This document shows, in pieces, positions 22,269 through 31,138 of a stretch of 64,000 nt of DNA. This DNA is from Hyphomicrobiales bacterium. GTDB lineage: Bacteria > Pseudomonadota > Alphaproteobacteria > Rhizobiales > RI-29. The stretch is from NCBI GenBank assembly GCA_016125495.1, contig WGLQ01000020.1:1-64000 (forward strand), given 5' to 3'. The notes beneath the pieces are model-generated. The model had not been told where the DNA came from. It saw only the letters and a program-made list of their open reading frames with translations, and made no database searches. The stretch's first letter is position 1, and each line of letters opens with the position of its first letter. A program made the translations under genes and the position numbers.

Positions 22269-22886
22269 TCACTTGCCGATCTTGAGCATCATCCGCACAA
22301 TGTCAGAGAGGCGCGACGCGCCCATCTTTTCGCGAATGTGCGCCCTGTGAATCTCGACTGTCCTCTGGCTCAAACCGAGTTCTCCCGCGATCTCCCGATT
22401 GCTGCGACCGAGGATGAGGTGGTCGACCACTTCGCGCTCGCGATCGGTGAGGCTTTCATAGCGACGAAGGATGTTTTCGACCGGCTCCGGTGCAATGCTG
22501 CGCTTGCAGGCCACCTGGAGGGCCGAATCGAGAGCGCGCAGGAGTTGATCCTCGGATCCGGGCTTCTCGATGAAGTCGATCGCTCCGGCGCGCATTGCTT
22601 CTACCGCCGAGCTGATATCGCCATGCCCCGTCAGGATGATCAGCGGGATGTCCGGCGCGTTGCGTCGCAAGTGACGCTGCAAATCCAGCCCCGACATCCC
22701 CGGCATGCGCAGATCGAGAAGCACGCACTGGTGGCCCGCCCCCGAATGCTGGGCCAGGAAGTGCTCGGCCGACTCGAAGGATGATACGGAATAGCCATGC
22801 GCGAGGAGCAGAGCGCACATGGATTTGCGGACAGCCGCGTTGTCGTCGACGACGTTGACGTGGAGGTCCCTAGCGGCTTGTGCCAT
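22269..22886 (-). CDS. FixJ/NarL-type response regulator partnered with the phytochrome
   Basis: A two-domain response regulator of 205 residues. The receiver has the acidic pair Asp14-Asp15, phospho-acceptor Asp58 (LLDLRMPG), Thr86 and Lys108. The C-terminal LuxR/FixJ helix-turn-helix (LTDREREVVDHLILGRSNREIA) binds DNA. It overlaps the phytochrome kinase gene by 17 bases, so it is almost certainly its output partner and a light-dependent transcription factor. Its targets cannot be read from the sequence; nearby photosynthesis genes are plausible. Confidence 0.93.
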   Translation of the reverse strand: MAQAARDLHVNVVDDNAAVRKSMCALLLAHGYSVSSFESAEHFLAQHSGAGHQCVLLDLRMPGMSGLDLQRHLRRNAPDIPLIILTGHGDISSAVEAMRAGAIDFIEKPGSEDQLLRALDSALQVACKRSIAPEPVENILRRYESLTDREREVVDHLILGRSNREIAGELGLSQRTVEIHRAHIREKMGASRLSDIVRMMLKIGK

Positions 22887-25158
22887 CACCCGCCTCCATG
22901 ATGGGTAATGAGAACACGAACTTGGCACCGGACTGCGTCGGCTCCAGCCAGATGCGACCGGAGTGGGCCTCTATGATGGTCCGGCACAGCGACAGCCCGA
23001 TCCCCATTCCGAACTTCGATCTGCTCTGGAACGGTTCGAAAAGCACGTCGCGGATCTCGGGGTCGACGCCACAGCCGGTGTCACTCACCGAAACACACAC
23101 CTGGTCGCGCGCAGCCCAGGCCGCAATCACGAGCTTTCGCTGGGGCGAGTCCTCCATCGCAGTGATGCTGTTGTGTACGAGGTTGAGCACCACTTGTCCG
23201 ATCTGAACCGGGTCGGCCAGAACGCGCGGCAGGTTTGCGTCGAACGCCAACTCGAGCGTCGGGGGCGGCCCCTTGCCCGAGTTGAGACCGGCACCGAGCC
23301 CCTGGCGAATGGCGACGTCGAGATCAATATAGTCACAAACCAGTTCACCGCTCGCGATGAAGTCACGCAGCCGGCGGACCAGCTCGGCAGCCCGCGCCGC
23401 CTCGGAGACGGTCTCGGAGATCAGATCATCGAGCAGGTCCGGAACCGCGTGCCCGGACGCCCGCAGCATCTGGCGACAGGCATTGACGTAGTTGGTGACG
23501 GCGGCCAGCGGCTGAGTGAGTTCGTGGGCAAGTGCAGAGGCCAACTCGCCGAGGGCGCCTTCGCGCGCGGCATCGAGCAGTTCGAGACGCAAGCGCGCCT
23601 CGTGGGCCTGGGCTTCCTTCTGCGCTCGAACGGCCTCGCGCTCTCGTTCCAGACTGTTGAGCGCGAAAAGGGCGCGCCGGAGAATGCGGAGGGCCTCCTT
23701 GTCCTGCGGCGTGAACGGGCGACTGCGCCCAACGCGCTCCTCGCGCCAGAGAGCGAACGAACCGCGCGGAGAAAGCCGGATGGTGCCGTCGGCTAGGCGC
23801 TGCTCGAGCTTCTCCGGCTTGCCGGCCCACCGGATCGTCTCCTCGAAGTGGTCGCGGGTCAGCAGCATGAAGTCGGCCCGGTCCTCAGACAGCTCGAGCA
23901 ATGCCGCCCCGGCTGCGGCCTTCCACTGTTCCGGGTCGAGAGCGATGTCATCCGAAAGATGGTCCGTCACGAAAACCCCGTTCGTGCAGCGCTGGATCAG
24001 TTCATCACAGTTGAACAGGGGGACGGGCACGTTGCCACGCACCATCGTCCTCTCACCGACCCGCAGGACGAGGCCGGACGCGCCGATCAGGTTGCGAACC
24101 ATGAGCGAACACCTCTCGACGGCACCGCCGAGGCCGTTGTAGCGGCGCGCGGCCTGCTCGAGCGAGAAGGCGACGCGTTCTGCCAGCACACTCTGACGCA
24201 GCTTGGTGCGGTTCTCGATGCTCTGGAGCAGGGTCGAGATCATCACTCCGAGAAGCTCGCAAAGCCTGAGGCGGCTCGATGGCACCTGGTGCGGGCTGTA
24301 ATGGTGGCAGGCGATCAGCCCCCAGAGGCCGGCGTTGCTCACGAGCGAGATCGAAAGGCTGGCCGCCACGCCCATGTTCCGCAGGTACTGAACGTGCACC
24401 GGGGCGACGGCACGCAACTTGGCATGGGTGAGGTCGAGGGGCATCCCGCTCTCGGCATCGACCGCGACGCCTTGCTCCGAGACGATGGCGATCGGTCGCG
24501 CATCGATGTCGGGAATCGTACGGATGACATTCAGGAGAAAATGGCGTCGCGCCGGATCGGGGATGTCGGAGGCCGGATAGTGCATGCCGAAGAAACTGTC
24601 CGGTCGACCCGTTGCCTCGGCGATGACCTGGCCGTGCTGGTCCTCGGCGAAGCGGTAAACCATGACGCGATCGAAGCCCGTGACCTCACGGATGAGGCTG
24701 GCACTGATGCGTGCCAGTTCCTCGATACGGTCGGCCCTTGACAACTTGCTGATGATCCGGCGTCGCAGTTCCTCCTCATAGTACAGTCCGATCGGAGCAG
24801 GGTCGGGGCGCATGAATTCGAGGATCACGAAACCGCGGTGGCGGTGCGCGAGGCATTCGAGTGGAGTTTCTTGTAAGGCGTTGGTGACCTTGATGAAGAC
24901 CGGGTTGTAGGCATGTGGTGTACCCGGCTCCAATGGAAACGCCGAGATCATCGCCCAAGTGGACTCACCGAGGACTTGCGCCAACGGGCGCGAAAAAACT
25001 TCCTCGAGGCTCACCGGAAGATAATCTCCGATGTTCCGGCTGGCATAGACCACCTCGAGGTCGCCTTCGCGTGCTGCGAGAAGGGCTCCTTGCGGTTGGA
25101 CGTGGCCGATGAGATGGATCGGCTCGGTGTCGCAGGCGTATAAGTCGACGGGCTGCAT
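22870..25158 (-). CDS. bphP: Bacteriophytochrome histidine kinase
   Basis: A 762-residue red/far-red photosensor. The N-terminal PAS domain carries Cys9 (LYACDTEPIHLIG), the biliverdin attachment site of bacterial phytochromes. The GAF domain has the PASDIP motif and the HHYSPH stretch. The PHY tongue shows PRGSFALWREE. A helical linker leads to a FixL-like kinase with H-box AHELTQPLAAVTNY, N-box NLVHNSITAM, and G boxes DTGCGV and GMGIGLSL. The usual PHG after the Cys region reads PQG here. The start follows the heme oxygenase stop by four bases. Confidence 0.96.
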   Translation of the reverse strand: MQPVDLYACDTEPIHLIGHVQPQGALLAAREGDLEVVYASRNIGDYLPVSLEEVFSRPLAQVLGESTWAMISAFPLEPGTPHAYNPVFIKVTNALQETPLECLAHRHRGFVILEFMRPDPAPIGLYYEEELRRRIISKLSRADRIEELARISASLIREVTGFDRVMVYRFAEDQHGQVIAEATGRPDSFFGMHYPASDIPDPARRHFLLNVIRTIPDIDARPIAIVSEQGVAVDAESGMPLDLTHAKLRAVAPVHVQYLRNMGVAASLSISLVSNAGLWGLIACHHYSPHQVPSSRLRLCELLGVMISTLLQSIENRTKLRQSVLAERVAFSLEQAARRYNGLGGAVERCSLMVRNLIGASGLVLRVGERTMVRGNVPVPLFNCDELIQRCTNGVFVTDHLSDDIALDPEQWKAAAGAALLELSEDRADFMLLTRDHFEETIRWAGKPEKLEQRLADGTIRLSPRGSFALWREERVGRSRPFTPQDKEALRILRRALFALNSLEREREAVRAQKEAQAHEARLRLELLDAAREGALGELASALAHELTQPLAAVTNYVNACRQMLRASGHAVPDLLDDLISETVSEAARAAELVRRLRDFIASGELVCDYIDLDVAIRQGLGAGLNSGKGPPPTLELAFDANLPRVLADPVQIGQVVLNLVHNSITAMEDSPQRKLVIAAWAARDQVCVSVSDTGCGVDPEIRDVLFEPFQSRSKFGMGIGLSLCRTIIEAHSGRIWLEPTQSGAKFVFSLPIMEAGDGTSR

Positions 25159-25162
25159 TTCA

Positions 25163-25867
25163 TCACCACCCGGGCAGTCGTGTCGAACCGCATCCGGTCG
25201 CGGTGGCCGCAAGAGAGCCGAGACCATGGCTTTCACCCGCTGGTGCGAGCAAGTGCTCCGCCAGCGTCGAAAACGTCCGGCAGGCGGCGGTGACCGCCGA
25301 AAGCCGGCCGTCGTCGTCGAGGGCAACGCGGTCCAAAAGTGCGACCGTTGCCTTCCAACGCTGCGGACCATGGCTTCGGCACCATGCCCAATAAGATTCC
25401 GGCGCGAACTCGGCAGAAAAGAACTTCCGGCAGTTGGGCTCGAGCACAGCGCCTCCGAGGACCGACCCCTCGACGACATAGAGAACTCCGATGAGCGCGC
25501 CGAGATCGTCGATGGCGGGCAATTCCGGCTCCCGTCGGGTCGCCGATCCGAAGATGTAAGTGGCATCGTCTCGGGCGGTGAGTGACGCGAGGTCGCCAGC
25601 CAGCAGCTCGGCTCGGGGGGCATAGTCGAACGGGGCGATCAACGCGTCCGAGGATGCGCAGGCCTCCACGACAAGGCGATCGAGTGCTCGGTAGTAGGTC
25701 AGGAAGCGTGCCGTGAGGTCGATGAACGTGGAGCGATCGATGCTCGCCTCTCCGAGCTTGGCGAGCGCAGGAAGACTATCGAGCCGCTCGTGCAGGGCGC
25801 GCGTCTCCTCACGCAGGACGTGGCGCAATCTGGGGGCCGGCTCCAAAGTCAGAGGCACATCATCCAT
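25163..25867 (-). CDS. bphO: Heme oxygenase, biliverdin-producing
   Basis: A bacterial heme oxygenase of 234 residues that opens heme to biliverdin, the chromophore of the adjacent phytochrome. The proximal heme-ligand region REETRALHERLD (His26) and the distal-helix region LIGVLYVVEGSVLGG are both present. A GAGG lies upstream of the ATG. The four-base gap to bphP and the shared strand show co-expression. Confidence 0.93.
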   Translation of the reverse strand: MDDVPLTLEPAPRLRHVLREETRALHERLDSLPALAKLGEASIDRSTFIDLTARFLTYYRALDRLVVEACASSDALIAPFDYAPRAELLAGDLASLTARDDATYIFGSATRREPELPAIDDLGALIGVLYVVEGSVLGGAVLEPNCRKFFSAEFAPESYWAWCRSHGPQRWKATVALLDRVALDDDGRLSAVTAACRTFSTLAEHLLAPAGESHGLGSLAATATGCGSTRLPGW

Positions 25868-25922
25868 GGCTGCCTACCTCGCGCGAACATGTCCTCGAGC
25901 GTCTGCCGTCTCAGCGGTTCCG

Positions 25923-27473
25923 TCAATGGCTGCATGACCGGTCGACGAGGTCCTTGGCGCACGGGATGAGGCGGTCGAGGACCTTGGCCGAACAGAGCAC
26001 GCCGGGCATTCCGGCGCCCGGGTGCGTGCCCGCGCCGACGAGATATAATCCTCGAGGCCCCTCGGCGCGATTGTGGAAGCGAAACCAGGCGGACTGGGTG
26101 AAGTGGGGAGCCAGTGAGAAGCCAGTGCCCTGGAAGCTCAGGTAGCGCTCAGCGAAATCCTCGGGTGTCATGTAGAAATCTCCCGTGATCGACTCGCGAA
26201 GTCCCGGCAGGATCGTACCGTCGAGAGCCGACACGATGCGCTCGCGCAGGCGCGGCCCCTCGCGCGACCAGTCGATGCCGGCCCCGAGGTGCGGAACCGG
26301 ACAGAGCACATAGAAACTGTCGCACCCTGGCGGAGCGAAACTGGGATCGGTCGCCGTCGGGCGATGGAGGTAGAGCGAAAAATCGTCGGCCAGCACCTGG
26401 CGTCGGTAGATGTCGTCGAGCAGACCGCGAAAGCGCTCCCCCATCCAGATCGTATGGTGTGCAACGTCCGGGTAGGTTCGCCGGGTTCCGAAATAGAGCA
26501 CGAAAAGCCCCATCGAGAGGCGCGCGAAGCGCTGCTTGAGGCGGGCGCTCGTTCGCGTCTCGCCGCTCGCCAGCATGGTTCCAAAGAGGTGCATCGGGTC
26601 GGCATTCGAGACGATGATGTCGGCCTCGAGCGTGCTGGCATTGTCGAGGGTGACGCCCGTCACCCGGCCATCGGAGACGAGGATGCGTGTGACGGTCCGC
26701 CCGAGGCGAAGTCGCGCGCCCCGTTCCGCAAGGAGGTCGACGAGGGCCCGCACGATCGCCCCGGTGCCGCCCATGGCGAATTTGATCCCGTCGCGGCGCT
26801 CGAGGAAGTGGATCAGCCCGTAGATGCTCGTCGTCTGGAACGGACTTCCGCCGACGAGCAGGGGTTGGATGGAAAATGCCTCGCGCAGCCGCGGGTTGCG
26901 AAGGTAGCGGCAGACCATGCGCCAGACGGTGTCGTGGGCGCGCAGGCGCAAGAGCCGACCCGTCTGCCCGAGCATGGCACGGACGTCGTGGAACGGGACG
27001 TCGGAGAGGTCCTCGAAACCGGCTTCGTAGAGCTTGCGGGAATGCTCGAGGAGGCGCAGATAACCGTCCGCGTCGGCAGGCTCGAAACGCCTGATCTCGG
27101 CGAGTGTGTCCTCGACGGTGCCGCCGTAGTTGAAAACCGAGCCATCGGGGAACCGGAACCGGTACCAGGGGTCGAGCGGTACGAGCCTGACCCGGTCAGC
27201 CATGCGCACGCCCATCAGCTCGAACAGTTCCTCGAAGAGTGCCGGCGCGGTGATGACCGTCGGTCCGGCGTCGTGCCGAAAGCCGTCCCGCTCGAAGACC
27301 TGGGCCCGGCCACCCGGCTCTTGCTGGCGCTCGACCAAGGTGACGCGGTAGCCCTTCGCGAGCAGGCGGATGGCGGCGGCCAGACCTCCGAAGCCGGCGC
27401 CGATGACGACCGCGCGCGGCCCCGTGGCCGAGCCTTGGCGTGCATGCTCCTCTGCGACGACATCAAGTGACAC
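25923..27473 (-). CDS. crtI: Phytoene desaturase
   Basis: CrtI, 516 residues, is an FAD-dependent desaturase of carotenoid synthesis acting on phytoene (to neurosporene or lycopene). The FAD motif VIGAGFGGLAAAIRLL is near the N-terminus, and the C-terminal signature GAGTHPGAGMPGVLCSAKV is intact. That signature favours CrtI over CrtD, although the final product cannot be told. The start lies eleven bases inside the end of fni. No crtB or crtE is adjacent. Confidence 0.92.
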   Translation of the reverse strand: MSLDVVAEEHARQGSATGPRAVVIGAGFGGLAAAIRLLAKGYRVTLVERQQEPGGRAQVFERDGFRHDAGPTVITAPALFEELFELMGVRMADRVRLVPLDPWYRFRFPDGSVFNYGGTVEDTLAEIRRFEPADADGYLRLLEHSRKLYEAGFEDLSDVPFHDVRAMLGQTGRLLRLRAHDTVWRMVCRYLRNPRLREAFSIQPLLVGGSPFQTTSIYGLIHFLERRDGIKFAMGGTGAIVRALVDLLAERGARLRLGRTVTRILVSDGRVTGVTLDNASTLEADIIVSNADPMHLFGTMLASGETRTSARLKQRFARLSMGLFVLYFGTRRTYPDVAHHTIWMGERFRGLLDDIYRRQVLADDFSLYLHRPTATDPSFAPPGCDSFYVLCPVPHLGAGIDWSREGPRLRERIVSALDGTILPGLRESITGDFYMTPEDFAERYLSFQGTGFSLAPHFTQSAWFRFHNRAEGPRGLYLVGAGTHPGAGMPGVLCSAKVLDRLIPCAKDLVDRSCSH

Positions 27474-28506
27474 GGTGGGGCTCCAGCAGTTGCGCCGTGC
27501 CGAGCGCCCTCAGATCACGGCTCGCCGTGCAGAAGCACACGATGCGCAGTTGTTCGATGACCACCTCGAGCTGTTCGACGAGGCGTTGCGGTCCCTCGAC
27601 GGCTCCCGCGAGCAGGGCGGCGGCCTGGCCAGCGAGATCGGCCCCGAGCCGGAGCGCCTTGGCCGCGTCGATGCCCGTACGTATGCCGCCCGATGCGATG
27701 ATCGTGGCCTCGGGGCATGCCGCGCGCACGGCGAGCACCGAGTCCGCGGTCGGGATGCCCCAGTCGCGGAAGGCGATGGCGATGGCACGCGCACGGCTGT
27801 CGCGTGCCCGTTCGGCTTCGACCGCGGCCCAGCTCGTGCCGCCCGCGCCAGCCACGTCGAGGATCGAGACGCCCGCATCCACGAGCTGGCGGGCGACCGG
27901 GCCTGACAGGCCGTTCCCAACCTCTTTGACCACGAGTGGCACGTCCAGGCCGCGCGCCAGTCGCTCGATCTGCCCGAGGACGCCGCCCCAGTTGCGATCT
28001 CCACCGCGCTGAACCGCCTCTTGCAGCGGATTGAGGTGGACGATCAACGCATCGGCCTCGATGGACCCGACCGCGCGTTTGGCGCGTTCGAGCGGGTCGG
28101 GCCACTGGATGAGCTGGGCGGCGCCGATGTTGGCGAGAATTGGCACGTCCGGAGCGAGCCGGCGCAACGATGCATCGAGGCCGGGCATCGCTCGGGTCCC
28201 ATCGAGTGCAACACGCTGCGAGCCGACGCCGAAGGCCACCCCGACCGCGTTTGCGGCCTCGGCGATGGCTTGGTTGATGTGCTCCGAGAGATGCGGCCCA
28301 CCGGTCATCGAGCTGACGAGGAGCGGGGCGGCGAGGCGGCGCCCGAGGAACGTCGTCGAAAGATCGATCTGGTCGAGATGGAGTTCCGGCAAGGCCACGT
28401 GCGCGAACGAGACGCTTTCCAAGCCGGTCGTGACCCGACGCGCCTGCACGTCGCCCTTCAATACGGCTTCGATATGCTCGGCCTTGCGTTCCAGTATTTC
28501 GTCCAT
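27463..28506 (-). CDS. fni: Type 2 isopentenyl-diphosphate delta-isomerase
   Basis: A type 2 (FMN- and NADPH-dependent) IPP isomerase, 347 residues, interconverting isopentenyl and dimethylallyl diphosphate to feed carotenoid and phytyl synthesis. Motifs: the N-terminal RKAEHIE, SSMTGGP, the FMN-binding KEVGNGLS, and the phosphate-binding ASGGIRTGIDAAKALRLGAD. It heads the minus-strand unit fni-crtI-bphO-bphP-regulator; spacing is minimal until a 55-base gap before bphO. Confidence 0.94.
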   Translation of the reverse strand: MDEILERKAEHIEAVLKGDVQARRVTTGLESVSFAHVALPELHLDQIDLSTTFLGRRLAAPLLVSSMTGGPHLSEHINQAIAEAANAVGVAFGVGSQRVALDGTRAMPGLDASLRRLAPDVPILANIGAAQLIQWPDPLERAKRAVGSIEADALIVHLNPLQEAVQRGGDRNWGGVLGQIERLARGLDVPLVVKEVGNGLSGPVARQLVDAGVSILDVAGAGGTSWAAVEAERARDSRARAIAIAFRDWGIPTADSVLAVRAACPEATIIASGGIRTGIDAAKALRLGADLAGQAAALLAGAVEGPQRLVEQLEVVIEQLRIVCFCTASRDLRALGTAQLLEPHRVT

Positions 28507-28983
28507 ATGGGTTCTCGCACGGGCACGGCCGAGCGGTCGATTCCGCTGGTCGTCCGGCCCCTCAACACACTACGTGATCGTCTCGGCCGCAGATCAAGTT
28601 TTTCACGGACCTGCGAGGACCACGCGGCAGACGACGGAAACCGAGGCGCTCGAGCCCGCGCCGCGACCGAGGCGCGTGGTGCCGCCTGCCTGACGTGGTC
28701 TTGCTTCAGCAGTGCCCTCAGGTGCATGGGATTGGCCCTCGATTTCACGCACGCCCCCGCCTCCGCCTCCTAATCCACGTCCTCGGGTCGCGAACTTCGA
28801 TTTCCGACGACCGGCTGCCGCCGCACGATGCCACAACGTCGAGCCATCTCCCCACCGACTAGGCTTCCTGTGGCGCCCCGGCCGACCCTGAAATACCATT
28901 CCACCGGGACCACGCGATGGGGACCAGGCGACCCCAGGTTCGCGCCTCGCATGGTCGCGAACGAGAAATAGGTTGTTTCTCCG
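28507..28983. other. Gene-poor interval upstream of fni
   Basis: No reading frame here has plausible codon use, start signal and protein character on either strand. It should contain the fni promoter. The only structured element I see is the AGATCAAGTTTTT motif at 28585-28603, annotated separately. Confidence 0.5.
28585..28603 (-). promoter_or_regulatory. Motif copy 1 upstream of fni
   Basis: On the minus strand this reads AAAAACTTGATCTGCGGCC, about 80-100 bases before the fni start. A near-identical copy (AAAAACTTGATCTGCCGGCC) lies about 95-115 bases before the enolase-superfamily gene at 30974-30993. TTGATC could act as a -35 box, or the element could be a shared regulator site. Function is inferred from repetition and position only. 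Confidence 0.4.
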
Positions 28984-29217
28984 ATGGTCTATCCCGGATC
29001 CGAGAAAGAGCACGTACTTCGCCGCACCGGCACCTCGCCGGCCGGTCGGCGCTCGCCGACAGATGAGCCGGCCGGAGGGGCGTCGCCCCGCCGGTTCGCT
29101 GGTTGGCGGCTCCGAACTGGCGCGGCGGGTGTAATCGTGCTCGCACTGCTCGGCGTCTCGTTCGCCGCTCCCATCCTTACCCAGTCCGCCAGCGCGCGCA
29201 AAGTGGAAGGACGCTGA
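28984..29217 (+). CDS. Possible small membrane protein or 5' part of a frameshifted gene
   Basis: A frame of 77 codons with a Pro/Arg-rich N-terminus and one hydrophobic segment (GAAGVIVLALLGVSFAAPIL) near the end. It stops at 29217, but protein-like sequence continues in the next frame (KWKDAEGRHRF, then the gene at 29270). This may be the anchor part of one gene broken by a frameshift, or chance. No clear ribosome site. Confidence 0.3.
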   Translation: MVYPGSEKEHVLRRTGTSPAGRRSPTDEPAGGASPRRFAGWRLRTGAAGVIVLALLGVSFAAPILTQSASARKVEGR

Positions 29218-29269
29218 AGGGCGGCATCGATTTTCTCTCGCCGATGGTGAGCCCGCCGGGCCGATCCCG

Positions 29270-29548
29270 GTGACCATCACCATCGATGGCGAGGAGCACC
29301 TCATCGACGCCGTTACAAACTACCTCGGCCTCTACGAGACACGCGAGTTCCCGCTCGCGCCCAACCAACCGCCCGTTGGCCGACTGATGGCGGGAAAAGG
29401 CGGCCGTGTCGCATATCCGGGTCGCGCGGTGAATTTTCATCTCGAAGGCTCGCGGCGCATCATCGAGACGATGCTGGCAGGATGCGACCTGTCGTTGGCC
29501 GCCCGGGCGCCCTGGATCGAGGGCAGCACGAGCCCTCCCGCACAGTGA
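29270..29548 (+). CDS. Hypothetical protein, possibly C-terminal part of a frameshifted gene
   Basis: A frame of 92 codons from a GTG with codon use like its neighbours (mostly G or C in third position) and a convincing protein pattern (VTITIDGEEHLIDAVTNYLG, then LAPNQPPVGRLM). The frame stays open and protein-like for ~20 codons before the GTG but has no better start, and no good ribosome site is seen. I do not recognise the family. Confidence 0.4.
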   Translation: MTITIDGEEHLIDAVTNYLGLYETREFPLAPNQPPVGRLMAGKGGRVAYPGRAVNFHLEGSRRIIETMLAGCDLSLAARAPWIEGSTSPPAQ

Positions 29549-29690
29549 TAGCGGCCACGACGCCGTGGCCGTTCCGCAGACCCCTCTCGCCGACAGCCCG
29601 CGCGGCCGGGCCTTGCGGCCTCGGCTGGTGCAGCCGCGGCGCGAGAGCGCCCATGACGCCAAGCAATTCAGGGGACCATACGTGGCCAGC

Positions 29691-30878
29691 TCAATCGAGT
29701 GGCAGACGGCGCAACCGTCCGGGTGCCATTGGATCGTGGTATTTGTTGTATGGCCCCTGGTCGAGATAGAGCTCGTGCGCATGCGCAAGCTTGGCAGGCG
29801 AGAGCGTGATCCCGAGCCCCGGTCCGGTCGGGACCGGCAAGATATTGTTTTTCGGGCGAAACGGGCCTTCCTCGATCACATCGATCGGTTGCCAGCGAAA
29901 GAGCGACTGACTCGGGTAGCGAATCCAGGGGGTCGCGGCGGAGAGATGCAAATAGGCGGTGGAGCCAATGCCGCTGTCGCCGGAATAGCACCAGAAATCG
30001 ACCGCCATCGCTTGGCAAGCGGCAACGAAGGCCTGTGTCGCACGAAACCCGCCATGGCCCGCAATGCCGGTCACCAGCGTATCCGGCACACCGAGCCCGA
30101 CAACTTTCGGCAGGTCGATGTTGTGAGACGAAAAACGCAGGCGCGTGTGCGGGCGCAGCCTGGCGAGTTCCTCGTAAGTGCCAACCGGGTCCTCCCAGTT
30201 CGCGACGCCGAGCTCTTCGAATGCTGGCGCAATCTCGCGGGCCGTGGCGAGCGAATGGCCGTGATTGGAATCGATCCGGATCGTCACGCCGTCGCCAAGC
30301 CGCTTGCGGATCGCCTCGATCATCGCAATCGAGGCCTTCGGGTCCGGGCAATGCGCCGTCTTGCCCTCGAACACCGTCGCCCCGTGCTCATCCTGCATCC
30401 GCTGGCAATAGTCCGCGACGTCCGCGGGCGTCGATTCCCCGCCAACCGCACCGATCTTCGGGCGGTAGGCGAAGTACTCGCTGAATGCGACCTCGGAACG
30501 GGCCATACCGCCGAGCAGCTTCCAAACCGGCTGGTCCCACGCCTTGCCACGCAAATCCCAGAGCGCCATCTCGAGGCCGCCGAAGGCGTCGATCACCCCG
30601 CGATCGACAATCGACTGAACACCTTGTTGCGATGGCAGGCACTTGAATTCGGCTCCGACGATGTCGAGCGCGTCGTGACCGACCAGAGCATCGGCAAAGG
30701 CGCCGTTGATGAGCCTGGCCGCCCCTGCCCCGGGCGCCTCGCCGATGCCGGTCAACCCGTCCTCGGTCGTCACCTGGACGATGCTCTGCGTGAACCCCGG
30801 CAAGGTGCCGTAGGACCACCAATAGGGCGCCTCGAGCGGAATGTTGACGGGCGTTGCCGCGATTTTGGTGATTTTCAC
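29691..30878 (-). CDS. Enolase-superfamily enzyme, glucarate dehydratase/mandelate racemase type
   Basis: A 395-residue member of the mandelate racemase/muconate lactonizing group, nearest in pattern to glucarate-dehydratase-like proteins. An N-terminal capping domain precedes a barrel with candidate base region FEGKTAHCPDP, metal ligands in IRIDSN and WEDPVG, and an SSHNID stretch. Such enzymes abstract a proton alpha to a carboxylate, typically dehydrating or epimerising acid sugars. The substrate is unknown. It stands alone on the minus strand, with a motif shared with fni upstream. Confidence 0.85.
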   Translation of the reverse strand: MKITKIAATPVNIPLEAPYWWSYGTLPGFTQSIVQVTTEDGLTGIGEAPGAGAARLINGAFADALVGHDALDIVGAEFKCLPSQQGVQSIVDRGVIDAFGGLEMALWDLRGKAWDQPVWKLLGGMARSEVAFSEYFAYRPKIGAVGGESTPADVADYCQRMQDEHGATVFEGKTAHCPDPKASIAMIEAIRKRLGDGVTIRIDSNHGHSLATAREIAPAFEELGVANWEDPVGTYEELARLRPHTRLRFSSHNIDLPKVVGLGVPDTLVTGIAGHGGFRATQAFVAACQAMAVDFWCYSGDSGIGSTAYLHLSAATPWIRYPSQSLFRWQPIDVIEEGPFRPKNNILPVPTGPGLGITLSPAKLAHAHELYLDQGPYNKYHDPMAPGRLRRLPLD

Positions 30879-30973
30879 GGCGTTGCCTTTGCGCGCTCAG
30901 AGCCGACGTTCCAGGCTTGCGAGCCGACCTCCACACTGGTGGACCGCCGCTCGATGGCAGGATCGCGCGCTCA

Positions 30974-30993
30974 GGCCGGCAGATCAAGTTTTT
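30974..30993 (-). promoter_or_regulatory. Motif copy 2 upstream of the enolase-superfamily gene
   Basis: Minus-strand AAAAACTTGATCTGCCGGCC, matching the copy before fni (28585-28603) except for one inserted C; the A run is longer here. It lies 96-115 bases before the start codon. Probably a shared promoter or regulator element. Confidence 0.4.
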
Positions 30994-31046
30994 TTCTCTC
31001 CAAGCGCGCTCCGCGATCGATGAGGTGGGCGGCGGGGCCGCTTGGA

Positions 31047-31062
31047 CTTGATCTATATCAAG
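31047..31062 (+). promoter_or_regulatory. FNR/FixK box upstream of the Cys-rich/chagasin pair
   Basis: CTTGATCTATATCAAG contains a perfect TTGAT-N4-ATCAA FNR/FixK consensus with six-base arms. It is centred 84 bases before the start codon at 31139. TACGAA at 31085-31090 would be a -10 box with the transcript starting near 31097, placing the box at about -42, the class II activator position. This predicts induction under low oxygen. Confidence 0.75.
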
Positions 31063-31138
31063 GCGCTGGCCCGGTGCGAGGCACTACGAACGTCCCCAAG
31101 CGTGGACAAAACCGATCCCAGGCAAGGAGAACGACACG

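Noticed and set aside
22870-25623. A 917-codon version of bphP
   Set aside because: The extra N-terminus is out-of-frame heme oxygenase sequence; the Cys-containing PAS domain begins normally at 25158.
29177-29788. 203-codon minus-strand frame
   Set aside because: It is antisense to the plus-strand frame at 29270, which has better codon use; its translation lacks protein character.
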